The position numbers and the translations under genes are program-made. DNA of 64,000 nt from an uncultured Kineothrix sp. (GTDB lineage Bacteria; Bacillota; Clostridia; Lachnospirales; Lachnospiraceae). The notes beneath the pieces are model-generated. The model was not told the origin of the DNA, made no database searches, and was given only the letters and a program-made list of their open reading frames with translations. The DNA is taken from contig CAJUSR010000013.1 in assembly GCA_910588855.1 (NCBI GenBank), positions 29,537 to 93,536 on the forward strand, given 5' to 3'. Each line of letters starts with the position of its first letter. The first letter of the stretch is position 1. Positions 44,082 to 53,192 of this stretch are shown piece by piece.

Positions 44082-44876
44082 TTATCCGCCAATCTGGCAA
44101 GCCAGCCCCGATTCCGACTCCGCCGCCTTTCTTAACGCCTCCATATATTCCGCTGCCGGAGGAACAATATCTTTCATCAAATATTCCCTTTCCAAACCGT
44201 CATATTTGTCCTGCCCAAGCCTATGGTAGGGAAGAAGATGGACTTTTTCCACATTCCCCAATTCCTTTGCATATTTTGCGATGGCACGGATTTCTTCCAT
44301 GCTGTCATTGAAAGTGGGGATAACCGGAATCCGTATGCTCAGTCTCGTCTTACCAGAGCCGGCAATCTTCTTTGCATTTTCTAACATCAATTCATTGCTC
44401 TTCCCTGTAAACTCCTTATGTTTTGCCGGATTCATATGTTTAATATCCAAAAGATAATGATCCAAATATGGCAAAATGCTTTCAATCACTTCGTATTTTG
44501 CACATGCCATACTTTCCATAGCCGTATTTATCCCCATTTCCTTTGCTGCACGCAGCAAATCTCTGGCAAATTCCGGCTGGCAGAGGCTTTCGCCCCCCGA
44601 CAGCGTCAGTCCGCCGCCGGAACGGTAATAATAAGGCCGATCCTGCTCCACCGTTTTCATCACTTCTTCTACTGTAACATCCCGTCCGATTACCTTTGGT
44701 TCTCCTGCCACAATCATTGTCTGAATCTTATATTCCTGAGACTCCGGGTTGCAGCACCATCGGCATCGCAGCACGCAGCCTTTCAAAAACACAATTGTCC
44801 GGATGCCGTCGCCGTCATGGATGGAAAATTTCTGGATATCAAAAATACGTCCTTTCGTCTGTTTATAAGCTTCCAT
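44082..44876 (-). CDS. Glycyl-radical enzyme activase (radical SAM), short type
   Basis: A 264-residue radical-SAM enzyme that installs the glycyl radical on the dehydratase encoded upstream. The [4Fe-4S] motif is C34-x3-C38-x2-C41 (GCVLRCRWCC), and the SAM motif is LTLSGGESLCQP. No ferredoxin-like insert with extra cysteines is present between the radical-SAM motif and the next helix, unlike many diol-dehydratase and choline-lyase activases, so only one cluster is expected. Its start lies 23 bp from the dehydratase stop. Confidence 0.93.
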   Translation of the reverse strand: MEAYKQTKGRIFDIQKFSIHDGDGIRTIVFLKGCVLRCRWCCNPESQEYKIQTMIVAGEPKVIGRDVTVEEVMKTVEQDRPYYYRSGGGLTLSGGESLCQPEFARDLLRAAKEMGINTAMESMACAKYEVIESILPYLDHYLLDIKHMNPAKHKEFTGKSNELMLENAKKIAGSGKTRLSIRIPVIPTFNDSMEEIRAIAKYAKELGNVEKVHLLPYHRLGQDKYDGLEREYLMKDIVPPAAEYMEALRKAAESESGLACQIGG

Positions 44877-44899
44877 CTTATTTTTTATTCCCTTTCCGT

Positions 44900-47437
44900 C
44901 TATGCACCGAATCCCTGCTCCGTCCTATTGATGATATCATCCTGAAGGGAACGGGATAATGTAGTGAAAAGTGCGCTGTAGCCTGCCACCCTTACCACCA
45001 AATGTTTGTATTTCTCCGGGTTCTTCTGTGCATCCAGCAACGTTTCCCGGCTGACTACGTTAAACTGCATATGGCTTCCCTTCTGGTCGAAGTAAGCGCG
45101 GATAAGGGCAACAAATTTTTCCAGCCCTTCCCTTCCGCTCAATGCCGAAGGATGGAACTTTTGGTTAAACAAGGTTCCGTTGGAAGCGATGTAATGATCC
45201 AGCCTTGCCACGGAATTAGCCGCCGCGGTAGGTCCATTTACATCCTTGCCTGCCGACGGAGACACGCCATCCGCTACCGGCGTACCTGCCAGCCTTCCAT
45301 CCGGTGTAGCCCCAGTCTGGGCGCCTAAAGGAACATTCGCCGACACCGGATACAATCCGGCCTGATAAATGCCTCCTCTTGGATTCTTATATTCCTGAAG
45401 AGGTCTTGTATATGTATAAGCCACATCTCTTGCAAAAGCATCTACTTCCGGGATATCATTCCCGAATTTAGGCACTTTGTCAATTAACTTTAACAGCCTT
45501 TCGCCGTTTTCTTTCACTGCAGGCATTTCGGAAGTCTCAATAACCGTCTTCATAATAGCGGTAATTTCCTTCTCCCCAATCTCTTTGCCCGCTGCTTTTA
45601 ATCCGGCAGCAATCTGTGCCGTCATATCCCCTATCATTTCTTTCGTCAGACCTTTGCCGTAATTGGTCGCCATAGCCTCTTTAAACTCTTTTAATGTCGC
45701 CTTATGTTCATCGAATACAAGGGTCTTTATCGCATACAGGGCATCCGCCATATTGGCCACTCCAAACCCCTGCGGACCGGTAAAGTTATAAACAGCTCCA
45801 CCCTCCTGCACAGAAAGCCCGCGTTCCATGCAGTCGTCCACCATACAGGATAGGAAGGGCAGCGGACAGCGTTCCGCATGGGCCACATCAATGGCATTGT
45901 CCGCATTTACCAGCAATTTAATCATATAATTCATCTGCTCTTTATAAGCATCATAAAATTCTTCAAATTCCTTCATCCCCTCAATCGGCTTCGTCGCCAC
46001 GCCCACTTGGACACCCTTGTCTTTTCCCTGGGTAAATACCAGTTCCATCGGCCGGCACATATTGAAAAACGCTGCATCATGCCATCCTTCCGTCTTCCCT
46101 GCCTTCTGGGGTTCTACACAGCCGATGATATTGTATTCCCTGGCATCCTTTAAAGTCAGCCCTCTGTTTATCAATGCTGGAATAATCACTTCATCATTAT
46201 AATAAGCCGGAAGCCCTACTCCCGTCCTTGTCAGTTCTGCCGCTTTAATCAAAAATTCATGGGGCGTGCCGTTCCAAACCCTTACGGAAAAAGAAGGCTG
46301 GGGAAGCTGCACATGCATAGACGCCTGAATGGTCATAAAGGACAAATCGTTTGTCACATCTACACCATCCCCGTTCTGCCCTCCGGCAATCAAGTTCTGG
46401 AACAGGCTATAGCCTGCAAACCCTTCTGCGGAAGCCGCATCCCTGCATTTATTCAAATCATTCAGTTTTACCCAAATACAATCAATTAGTTCCTGTGCAA
46501 ATTCTTTGCTTAATGTTCCCTTTTTCCTGTCCGCTTCATAATAAGGGTACATATATTGGTCAAAACGCCCGGGGGAAATGGAATGCCCGCTGGATTCTAA
46601 CTGCAAAAGCTGCTGCACAAACCAGAACGACTGGCAAGCCTCATAAAAAGTTTCCGCCCCCTTCGCCGGTACCTTACTGCAGTTTGCGCTTATCTGCAAC
46701 AGTTCTTCACGCCTTGCGGCATCCTTGCATTTGGAAGCAAGTTCTTTTGCCAACAGGGCATATCGGTTGGCATATGCAATCACCGCATCACAACTGATAA
46801 TCACAGCTTGCAGGAAGCGTGCCTTTCTCGCATAGTTCCCATCGCCAAAATCACATTCCGACAGCAATTTCTCCGCTTCCTCACGGATACCTTCATATCC
46901 TATAGCCAAAACTTTCTCATACTGCACCGTCACATGCCCAACGCCATTATAAAAATAGTTCCCCGGTGTAAACATATTATGTTCCATAGCAATCAAGGTC
47001 TCAGGCTCCATATAAGCGGTTGCCAGTTCACTGGTAGTCTTCCCCTTCCAATAACAATCCGCTTCCTTAATTTCCCGTTTTGCTTCTTCCGATATGTAAA
47101 AAGGGTCGGCACTGCGGGTTGCCACCGTATCGAACTCGGCTTCCAGCCATTCATAAGAAAACTCCGGATATGTCTGGCATCCTCTGGGGGCAATGGTGCT
47201 GCTCCCCACCACCAGCTCCTCATCCCTTATAATAATAGGAATGTTCTCCAAAATATGGGCAAACGCCTTTGCCCGGCGCATAATCATCGGCTCATTTTCC
47301 GTCTCTTTATAAGACTCCGTAATCAATCTGGCCCTCGCCGATTCAATCTCCGGCATTTTGGCAAACAGATTCGCAATCAGCCTGTCGATTCTTTCTGTTT
47401 TCTTGATATCCGTAATTTCATAGTGGTACAATCCCAT
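44900..47437 (-). CDS. B12-independent glycyl-radical diol dehydratase (1,2-propanediol/glycerol type)
   Basis: An 845-residue glycyl-radical enzyme. The thiyl Cys440 lies in NIIGCVEPQ, with Glu442 as the acid/base residue. The glycyl radical site Gly819 is in VRVAGYSALFTTLS, 26 residues from the C-terminus. The signatures GCVEP and the two-His/Ser segment SGHSISPGRFDQ match glycerol/propanediol dehydratases rather than pyruvate formate-lyase. It converts 1,2-propanediol to propanal inside the BMC. Glycerol cannot be excluded, but fucose genes favour propanediol. The start at 47437 follows AAGGAG. Confidence 0.95.
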   Translation of the reverse strand: MGLYHYEITDIKKTERIDRLIANLFAKMPEIESARARLITESYKETENEPMIMRRAKAFAHILENIPIIIRDEELVVGSSTIAPRGCQTYPEFSYEWLEAEFDTVATRSADPFYISEEAKREIKEADCYWKGKTTSELATAYMEPETLIAMEHNMFTPGNYFYNGVGHVTVQYEKVLAIGYEGIREEAEKLLSECDFGDGNYARKARFLQAVIISCDAVIAYANRYALLAKELASKCKDAARREELLQISANCSKVPAKGAETFYEACQSFWFVQQLLQLESSGHSISPGRFDQYMYPYYEADRKKGTLSKEFAQELIDCIWVKLNDLNKCRDAASAEGFAGYSLFQNLIAGGQNGDGVDVTNDLSFMTIQASMHVQLPQPSFSVRVWNGTPHEFLIKAAELTRTGVGLPAYYNDEVIIPALINRGLTLKDAREYNIIGCVEPQKAGKTEGWHDAAFFNMCRPMELVFTQGKDKGVQVGVATKPIEGMKEFEEFYDAYKEQMNYMIKLLVNADNAIDVAHAERCPLPFLSCMVDDCMERGLSVQEGGAVYNFTGPQGFGVANMADALYAIKTLVFDEHKATLKEFKEAMATNYGKGLTKEMIGDMTAQIAAGLKAAGKEIGEKEITAIMKTVIETSEMPAVKENGERLLKLIDKVPKFGNDIPEVDAFARDVAYTYTRPLQEYKNPRGGIYQAGLYPVSANVPLGAQTGATPDGRLAGTPVADGVSPSAGKDVNGPTAAANSVARLDHYIASNGTLFNQKFHPSALSGREGLEKFVALIRAYFDQKGSHMQFNVVSRETLLDAQKNPEKYKHLVVRVAGYSALFTTLSRSLQDDIINRTEQGFGA

Positions 47438-47616
47438 AACTACTCCTTCCGCCATCTTTTTCTATGGCCTCTTTTTACTTTGCTTTTTATACCAATTCCA
47501 ATTCTGTTTTTGTCCTGTTTCTGTTTCGTTCCTGTCCTATACCGCCTTTATCTTATTTCTTTATCCCAATTCGACTTTGTGTTCCCAAAGTCCCCAAGCT
47601 TAAAACAAATGAGTAT

Positions 47617-47922
47617 TTATAAATTACCCTCAACTATAATAACAGATGTATGCTTAAGCGCCTTTTTTACCCACGCAAGAAAATCCGTGAGTAATCCTTT
47701 TTTCCCGTTACTAACGCGGTTCAAATCCTGCTCTATTTCATCAATAATCCTATGCCAATCACTTTTTCCAATCCAATTACAAAAACACACGTCGAAAACC
47801 GGTTCTAATGTTCCATCAAAGGCATCTTTGATAGGATATATTTTGTCGAAGTAATCAAGCAAAAGTTCATAATCCTGTTTATAAATTCTTAACAGGGAAA
47901 TATAGCAGTGCCATTCTCTCAT
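47617..47922 (-). CDS. Small hypothetical protein heading the dehydratase operon
   Basis: About 101 residues from ATG 47922 (MREWHCYISLLRIYKQDYEL); a longer frame overlaps the promoter and is not used. It is aromatic and charged, with FDVCFCNWIGKSDWHRIIDE and no recognisable domain. GGAAGAGG abuts the ATG, so initiation is unclear. It is transcribed from the promoter at 47969-47997 and may be a small accessory protein of the BMC locus. I do not recognise the family. Confidence 0.5.
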   Translation of the reverse strand: MREWHCYISLLRIYKQDYELLLDYFDKIYPIKDAFDGTLEPVFDVCFCNWIGKSDWHRIIDEIEQDLNRVSNGKKGLLTDFLAWVKKALKHTSVIIVEGNL

Positions 47923-47968
47923 CCTCTTCCGGCAGGGGGCTCCCAAATTTTCTATCTGTCTATTGTTT

Positions 47969-48046
47969 ATTATAACCATCCCGCTTCTAAAAGTCAACTA
48001 ATCCAACATTATTTTTGTTGTTTTTATGTTGTTTTTATGCTATTAT
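47969..48046. promoter_or_regulatory. Divergent promoter region of dehydratase operon and PHP gene, shared operator-like repeats
   Basis: Minus strand: TTGACT (47997-47992), 17-bp spacer, TATAAT (47974-47969). Plus strand: TTGTTT (48018-48023), 17-bp spacer, TATTAT (48041-48046). Between and over them are repeated TTGTTTTTATG words (plus-strand reading; 48018-48039). The same word occurs next to the aldolase promoter. This links the two BMC operons to one regulator, likely the DeoR protein. Confidence 0.75.
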
Positions 48047-48126
48047 AGTCTTGTGGTAATTTTGATTTTCTTTTTTATTTCCGTTTTTTGTCAATTGGAT
48101 TCTACAAACAGACATGGAGGATGACT

Positions 48127-48843
48127 ATGCATTCCTTTGAATTAGATGTCCATACCCATACCGTTTCCAGCGGGCATTATACAAAAGATACCATAACAGA
48201 TATGGTAAAATACGCATCCCTTACAGGGCTTAAGCTATTGGGAATCAGCGAACACGGGCCGGCAATCCCCCATTCCTGTACCCTTTCCTATTTCCGCGGG
48301 CTGTCCACAGCCCCATCCATTCGCATGGGAGTCCGTATATTGTACGGGGCAGAAGTAAATATTCTGGATTTTTCCGGCGCCCTGGACTTGCCGGAAAGTA
48401 TTATGAAAAACCTTGACTATTGTATGGCGGGTATGCACACGCCCTGCCTCGCCCCCGGAACCAAAGAAGAAAATACGGCTGCCTGTCTCCATGCTATAGA
48501 AAACCCTTATATCCGCATTATCGCCCATCCGGACGATACGAAATATCCGGTCGACTATAGCCGCCTTATGGAAGCTGCCATAGACAACCGCGTCCTTCTG
48601 GAAATCAACAGCAGCTCCCTCGCCCCCAACGGCTACCGCGGCAACGTAAAAGAGAATGACCGGGCTATACTGGAGCTTTGTCAAAAATACCATTATCCGG
48701 TACTTCTCTCCAGCGACAGTCATGGCCATTCCCACATCGGAAACTTTACCTATGCTCTCGCCCTTATCCGGGAAATGAATTTCCCACAAGAGCTTATCCT
48801 CAACTATTCCGCAGAAAAATTTCTGCATTTCCTTCATTCATAA
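48127..48843 (+). CDS. PHP-domain phosphatase (YcdX-like)
   Basis: The 238-residue PHP metallophosphoesterase has the motifs LDVHTHTVSSGH, GISEHGPAIPHS, and the metal ligands in IIAHPDDT and SSDSHGHSHIG. It probably hydrolyses a small phosphate ester. The start at 48127 has GGAGG 6 nt upstream; an earlier ATG at 48121 abuts it. It is divergent from the dehydratase operon and shares the promoter region with it. Confidence 0.88.
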   Translation: MHSFELDVHTHTVSSGHYTKDTITDMVKYASLTGLKLLGISEHGPAIPHSCTLSYFRGLSTAPSIRMGVRILYGAEVNILDFSGALDLPESIMKNLDYCMAGMHTPCLAPGTKEENTAACLHAIENPYIRIIAHPDDTKYPVDYSRLMEAAIDNRVLLEINSSSLAPNGYRGNVKENDRAILELCQKYHYPVLLSSDSHGHSHIGNFTYALALIREMNFPQELILNYSAEKFLHFLHS

Positions 48844-49159
48844 AATCCGGCAGGATTCCCTACCCACGGCAAACCGACAGAATGCGGCTGCCCCAGCCGC
48901 CATTTCTTTTATATTCCGCACGTCCTTCCGGAAGATTCCTGTATGAGACATTTTTTACTTCAATTACATCAATTATTCTGGCTTACTGATTTTCCGTTGC
49001 CAAAATATTGCCACTTTTCAAAATCATATTGTCGTTTTTGCTTTGAATACACAGCATCATTTCTTGAAAGAAGATACACACAATACTGGGGTCATACTGA
49101 TGCCTTCCCTTTTGGAATGTTCTGCCAATAAGCGATGCAAGCTACGGGGTAACCTCAAT
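48844..49159. other. Intergenic region, no gene recognised
   Basis: 316 bp between convergent genes. Short frames exist on both strands but show no family resemblance or ribosome site. It becomes AT-rich toward the defence-like island, so it may include the left junction of an acquired segment. Confidence 0.5.
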
Positions 49160-50017
49160 TTAAATTGACCGGAATAATCTTCCAAGCTGTCCGGACAAAT
49201 CCGTTTTGAAAAGTTTGAGAGAATAGCGATAATCATTTGAAAAGTTAAAGTTAACCCCTGTCAACCAATAATCACTAACATCAACATCCGTAACAAAATC
49301 CAAAAAATGCTTATCTAATTCTTTGTTTAATGTTTCCAAAACATCCCTATCAATAACTTTATGATATCTTGGAAGTTTAATATTTACTTCTGATTTCAAT
49401 ACTTTTTCTATCTCATCTGTAAAATGATAAAGTTCAATCGGGCTTAAATGAAAACTTTTGCCGAAGGAAAATCGTGCAGATTCTCCAAAGTCAGCGGTTT
49501 CTCCCCACAATTCCTTATCTATCGTTTTACATTTTACATAGCTAAATGCCTCACCATAATCACGAGAATCATCAAATTTTCTATTTCGTAGATATGACGT
49601 TATATCTTTTTTCCCAGCTGACGTAAACGTTTGTGAATGTTTCATTTTTAGCCCTTGCGGATCAAGAATTCGTTCTGCAAGATTTAAACCAAAATCTTTA
49701 TCACAATACTTACGAATAATAAAATGCGTCTGCCCATAAGAAAGTACATATGAATAATCATTTTTTTGTATCAGAAAAAGCCCCGAAACGGATTCACTAC
49801 CTATATTTTCAGTATAGTATGCAAATCTTTCTTCCGATAACATTTGCTGATAATAGTTTAACCATCCTCTATTTTCGGAATGCTTTTTTCGCAGATATAG
49901 TGCAGAGTAACTGTTTTCATCTTCATTATCAGCCTCACATTCAAATCCATTATTCTCCAACTCAACCGTCAGATTATCAACTTTGTCATTTTCAATTCTA
50001 AAAACATTAACTTTCAT
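49160..50017 (-). pseudogene. DUF6119 / TIGR04141-type protein, C-terminally truncated
   Basis: 285 residues. The pattern (VNVFRIENDKVDNLTVELEN; SGLFLIQKNDYSYVLSYGQT with HFIIRKYCDKDFGLNLAERI; CKTIDKELWGETADFGESAR) matches from memory the N-terminal half of the sporadically distributed TIGR04141 (DUF6119) family, usually about 500 residues and found in defence islands. The frame stops at 49160 with no recognisable rest downstream, so it is probably inactive or a half-size variant. AT-rich codon use differs from the neighbours, in line with transfer. Confidence 0.7.
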
Positions 50018-50120
50018 ATAATTTTCCCCTTCTTACTCCTCAGAATTTATCGCATTGCCTATTTTTCTCGCGGTATTTTCTATCTGTAAGTGTATAAACT
50101 ACACCCGAAATCTCCATTTT

Positions 50121-50981
50121 CTAATTGCTCTTTCCTGTATCTTCAATAAGGCTCTGCTTTAATACCTGTATCGTTTGCTGATTCTTTTTAAGAATCTCAA
50201 GCTGACGATATGCTTTTTCCCTTAATATTCTTAATCTTTCGATTTTAGATACTTTCCGTCTTATCAAATCGGCATTTGTATCTTCCAAATTGATAAGTAC
50301 AACCAATTCTTCCGCCGAAGCAAAATCTCTGATATTGGGAATTTTCCCCTTTATTCCTTTTTCACTCCTCCATTGTGCCGCTGTTTTTCCAAACAAAGCC
50401 ATATTTAAAATATCCGCTTCAGAAGCATATGTATATGCCATTTCCTGCGGAGTTAATGTCGGTGTAATCAAAAACTCCTTTACCGCATCTGTATGGATAC
50501 GATAGTTTATTTTTGAAAGTTCTCTCTTTACATCCCATCCAATCGCTAAACGGTTTGCTTCGTCTTTCTTTAATCGCTGATAATCCTTGATAATATAAAG
50601 TTTAAATTCTGGAGAAATCCACGAAGCAAACTCAAAAGCAATGTCTGTATGAGCATAAGTGCCACCATATCGTCCCGACTTTGATATGATACCGATTGCA
50701 TCTGTTGCTTTTATCCATTGCTGCGGCGTCAGTGTAAACGCATTATCTCCCGACTCCGCTTTAAACCTATCGAATTCGATAGGTTTAAAATTGGGATTAT
50801 GGATTTGTTCCCACAAGCCCAAAAACGAAATCGAGGAATGATTACGTATCCAGTTTGCCACCACGATAAAAGCATTATCAGGATTTTTATATTTAGCAAT
50901 ATCAGTCAGCGAAATATAAGCATTCTCATTAACAACATCACCCATTACTCTAATTTCTGTTCCATTAGCATCTATTTTCAT
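50121..50981 (-). CDS. KilA-N domain protein
   Basis: 286 residues from ATG 50981; GGGGAG lies 13 nt upstream. A KilA-N DNA-binding domain covers about 15-125 (ISLTDIAKYKNPDNAFIVVA, then TYAHTDIAFEFASWISPEF). The C-terminal half is helical/coiled-coil with many Lys/Arg (RKVSKIERLRILREKAYRQL). KilA-N proteins are typical of phages and genomic islands. AT-rich, part of the acquired island. Confidence 0.8.
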   Translation of the reverse strand: MKIDANGTEIRVMGDVVNENAYISLTDIAKYKNPDNAFIVVANWIRNHSSISFLGLWEQIHNPNFKPIEFDRFKAESGDNAFTLTPQQWIKATDAIGIISKSGRYGGTYAHTDIAFEFASWISPEFKLYIIKDYQRLKKDEANRLAIGWDVKRELSKINYRIHTDAVKEFLITPTLTPQEMAYTYASEADILNMALFGKTAAQWRSEKGIKGKIPNIRDFASAEELVVLINLEDTNADLIRRKVSKIERLRILREKAYRQLEILKKNQQTIQVLKQSLIEDTGKSN

Positions 50982-51059
50982 ACTTTTTATATAACTCCCC
51001 TTTATTACATCATTTCTAAAAAACGCCAAAATATTATATCATTTTTCCAGTAACGCTCT

Positions 51060-51986
51060 TTACTTCTTTTTATTTCCCCATTCACTTAATTCAATAAGCG
51101 CTTTCATCGAATTTGGGTTCTTTAACAATTCAGGAATTATCGTCTTCATTATTGTTGTATTTGGATCTTCCAACGGTACAACTGGTGTAGAAGCCTTAAT
51201 AATTGCTTGTATCGTTTCTGTATCCTTATTATGAATTTCATTTTTTAACTGGGATATATCATCTTGAATTTCATACAAAACCGAAATCAACTGGGATATA
51301 TCACCATTCGTCTCCTTAATATCGGATCCATCTTCATTGTTTTGATCTGATTGCACATCAAATGATAATGCTCCTATTGTTTTAATTAACCTAGATTTAA
51401 TCTCCTCAACCGAATCCAAGTCACTCAGATCATAATCAAACGCTCTAATTCCTGCTATATCAAAGGGAATCCCTTCATTTTTACACTTTAAATGAATAAT
51501 TGGCTTTCCAGTTGAAGCTCTATAGCCCATCTCATAAAAAGCATTAGGGTTATATCCTGTAATATCAGCAATCACAAGTTCTGATTTCAGTAAGTAATCT
51601 ATAATAGTCTGGGTTATTGAATCTGGTTGGTTTAGCTTGTCCACTCATATAGGTTCAAATCCTGTTTCTTCGCATACAGGTGCGATAATATATTTAAATA
51701 TTTGATCCGCACGTTTTCTCACTTCGCTTCCTTCATTACCTATTGGTGATACCACAAAACATTTTCTCATATTCTCACTCCTTAATTTTATAGAATATAT
51801 ACCTCTATCCACTTTTTTTATCAACCCGTTTCTCATTAAAGTATTCAAAGATCCTGCAAATTGTCCCTCTGTATAATCATGAATATCTCTTTCCTTAAGA
51901 TAGTGCTTAATCTCCTGAACACTATGCTCCTGCTTATCTGATAAAAATTTTAATACCATTTCCTGTATTATCGAACTCATTGTCAT
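51060..51986 (-). pseudogene. Winged-helix + TIR/nucleoside-deoxyribosyltransferase-like protein, interrupted by in-frame UGA
   Basis: Two adjacent open parts share one frame: 51986-51645 and 51644-51060. The first has an N-terminal winged helix (VQEIKHYLKERDIHDYTEGQ; GLIKKVDRGIYSI) then FVVSPIGNEGSEVRKRAD. The second continues the same fold (SELVIADITGYNPNAFYEMG). At the junction the text reads GFEPI-TGA-VDKLNQP, where family members have Arg (R-x-D). A CGA-to-TGA change explains it. A GTG directly after the TGA (and an overlapping ATGA) might allow re-initiation. These SPIG-motif TIR-like domains occur in anti-phage NADase effectors. Function is uncertain given the break. Confidence 0.75.
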
Positions 51987-52333
51987 ACCTTTATCCCTCC
52001 TTAGTCTACTTTAATAATACCGCTTTAATATTTTTAAACCAAGCATTTTCTTGCATTCTTGTTTTATTTCTTGTCATCCTTGCATCCTGTTCATTGATAA
52101 CACAAAGACATCTCTTGGAAAATCAAAAATACATGGCAGGTAACCTCATAGACCACCTGCCATATAAAATAATCTGTATAAAATTTTTATTATTCTACTC
52201 GAACTCTATCATGCCTCGGCTGTCAAAAAACTATCCGACAGCGCCGTCTGGCAGCTGGAACAAAAGAATATTGGGCAAATGACTTTCGTATAATGAAGAT
52301 GACACCCAAAGCTTTTTATGTACTACCCATATT
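51987..52333. repeat. Gene-free region with partial R1 element
   Basis: The first half is AT-rich and shows no gene. At 52206-52305 a degenerate internally deleted R1 copy is seen (CTGTCAAAAAACTATCCGAC ... GGCAGCTGGAACAAAAGAAT ... GACACCC). Confidence 0.5.
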
Positions 52334-53158
52334 TCATTCTTCCGAAACCCTCTGTATATGCATGGCCAAATACCCAATCTCCACTTCATCCAGCGGTTTT
52401 TTCAAATATTTCTCCAAATGCCCGCAGACAATCGATGCCAGCCGGAAAGCATCCGGGAATTTCTCCGACATGTAATCGTTCATATTCAGCTTCAGCTTTT
52501 CCCCTTTCACTGCCCGCGCTGCCATATACCGGACATGGTTCATCAACCTGTTGTAAGAAAGGGATGCCACGTCAATGGTCAGACCGGTCTCCTCTTCTAC
52601 CAGTTGGATACATTCCCTAACTGTCCGCGCTATCTGCATGGAAAGCGCTACATTTTCGTTTTCGATAGCGGAATGGATATGAAGGGCAATATAGCCGATT
52701 TCATGTTCATCGATTTCCACATCCAGCCTTTCCTTCAAAATAGGGCAGATGCGCTGTGCCGTTTTATATTCCATATGGAACAGCGCACGGATATCCCCCG
52801 TCAATGGATTGCTGATTTGCTCCTTATTCCGTATCCTTTTTACTGCAAACGCAATATGATCTGCCATAGGGAAAAGGATTGCCCAGTCGATTTTGCCAAA
52901 AACCTTTTCGCTTTCTTTTAATATCTGCTCCGTAATCTCCAGGAAAACCGGGTCGATGCTTTTTACCAGTTCCGCTGCCGACCCCCGCTGTGTCTGCTCA
53001 TGCAGCGAGTATACCGTACACTCTTCCGGAACCTCTATCCTTTCACTGACTTTTCTCCCAAAACCGATGCCTTTTCCAATAAGAAGATACTCCCAATTGT
53101 CGTCCATCCCAATGCCAATCACCGTATTATGGTTTAACACCTTCTTGACTCTGAACAT
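52334..53158 (-). CDS. BglG/LicT-family PTS antiterminator
   Basis: The 274-residue antiterminator has an N-terminal RNA-binding CAT domain (about 1-55; VKKVLNHNTVIGIGMDDNWE) and two PRD domains (about 65-170 and 170-274), with phosphorylatable histidines in IDEHEIGYIALHIHSA and in EVEIGYLAMHIQRV. It lies 34 bp downstream of the PTS gene, and a matching RAT-like site lies in that gene's leader (55511-55537). Expected action: when the sugar is present it binds the RAT and prevents the terminator. Confidence 0.92.
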   Translation of the reverse strand: MFRVKKVLNHNTVIGIGMDDNWEYLLIGKGIGFGRKVSERIEVPEECTVYSLHEQTQRGSAAELVKSIDPVFLEITEQILKESEKVFGKIDWAILFPMADHIAFAVKRIRNKEQISNPLTGDIRALFHMEYKTAQRICPILKERLDVEIDEHEIGYIALHIHSAIENENVALSMQIARTVRECIQLVEEETGLTIDVASLSYNRLMNHVRYMAARAVKGEKLKLNMNDYMSEKFPDAFRLASIVCGHLEKYLKKPLDEVEIGYLAMHIQRVSEE

Positions 53159-53192
53159 GCTCCTTTATCCCCCGCAGATGCATTTTTATCCA

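Noticed and set aside
48943..49131. A 62-residue plus-strand frame upstream of the defence-like island
   Set aside because: No ribosome site, no recognisable family, and AT-rich composition gives such frames by chance.
51640..51650. Selenocysteine recoding of the UGA in the TIR-like gene
   Set aside because: No SECIS-like hairpin was evident just downstream, and the position is normally Arg, so a CGA to TGA mutation or re-initiation is simpler.
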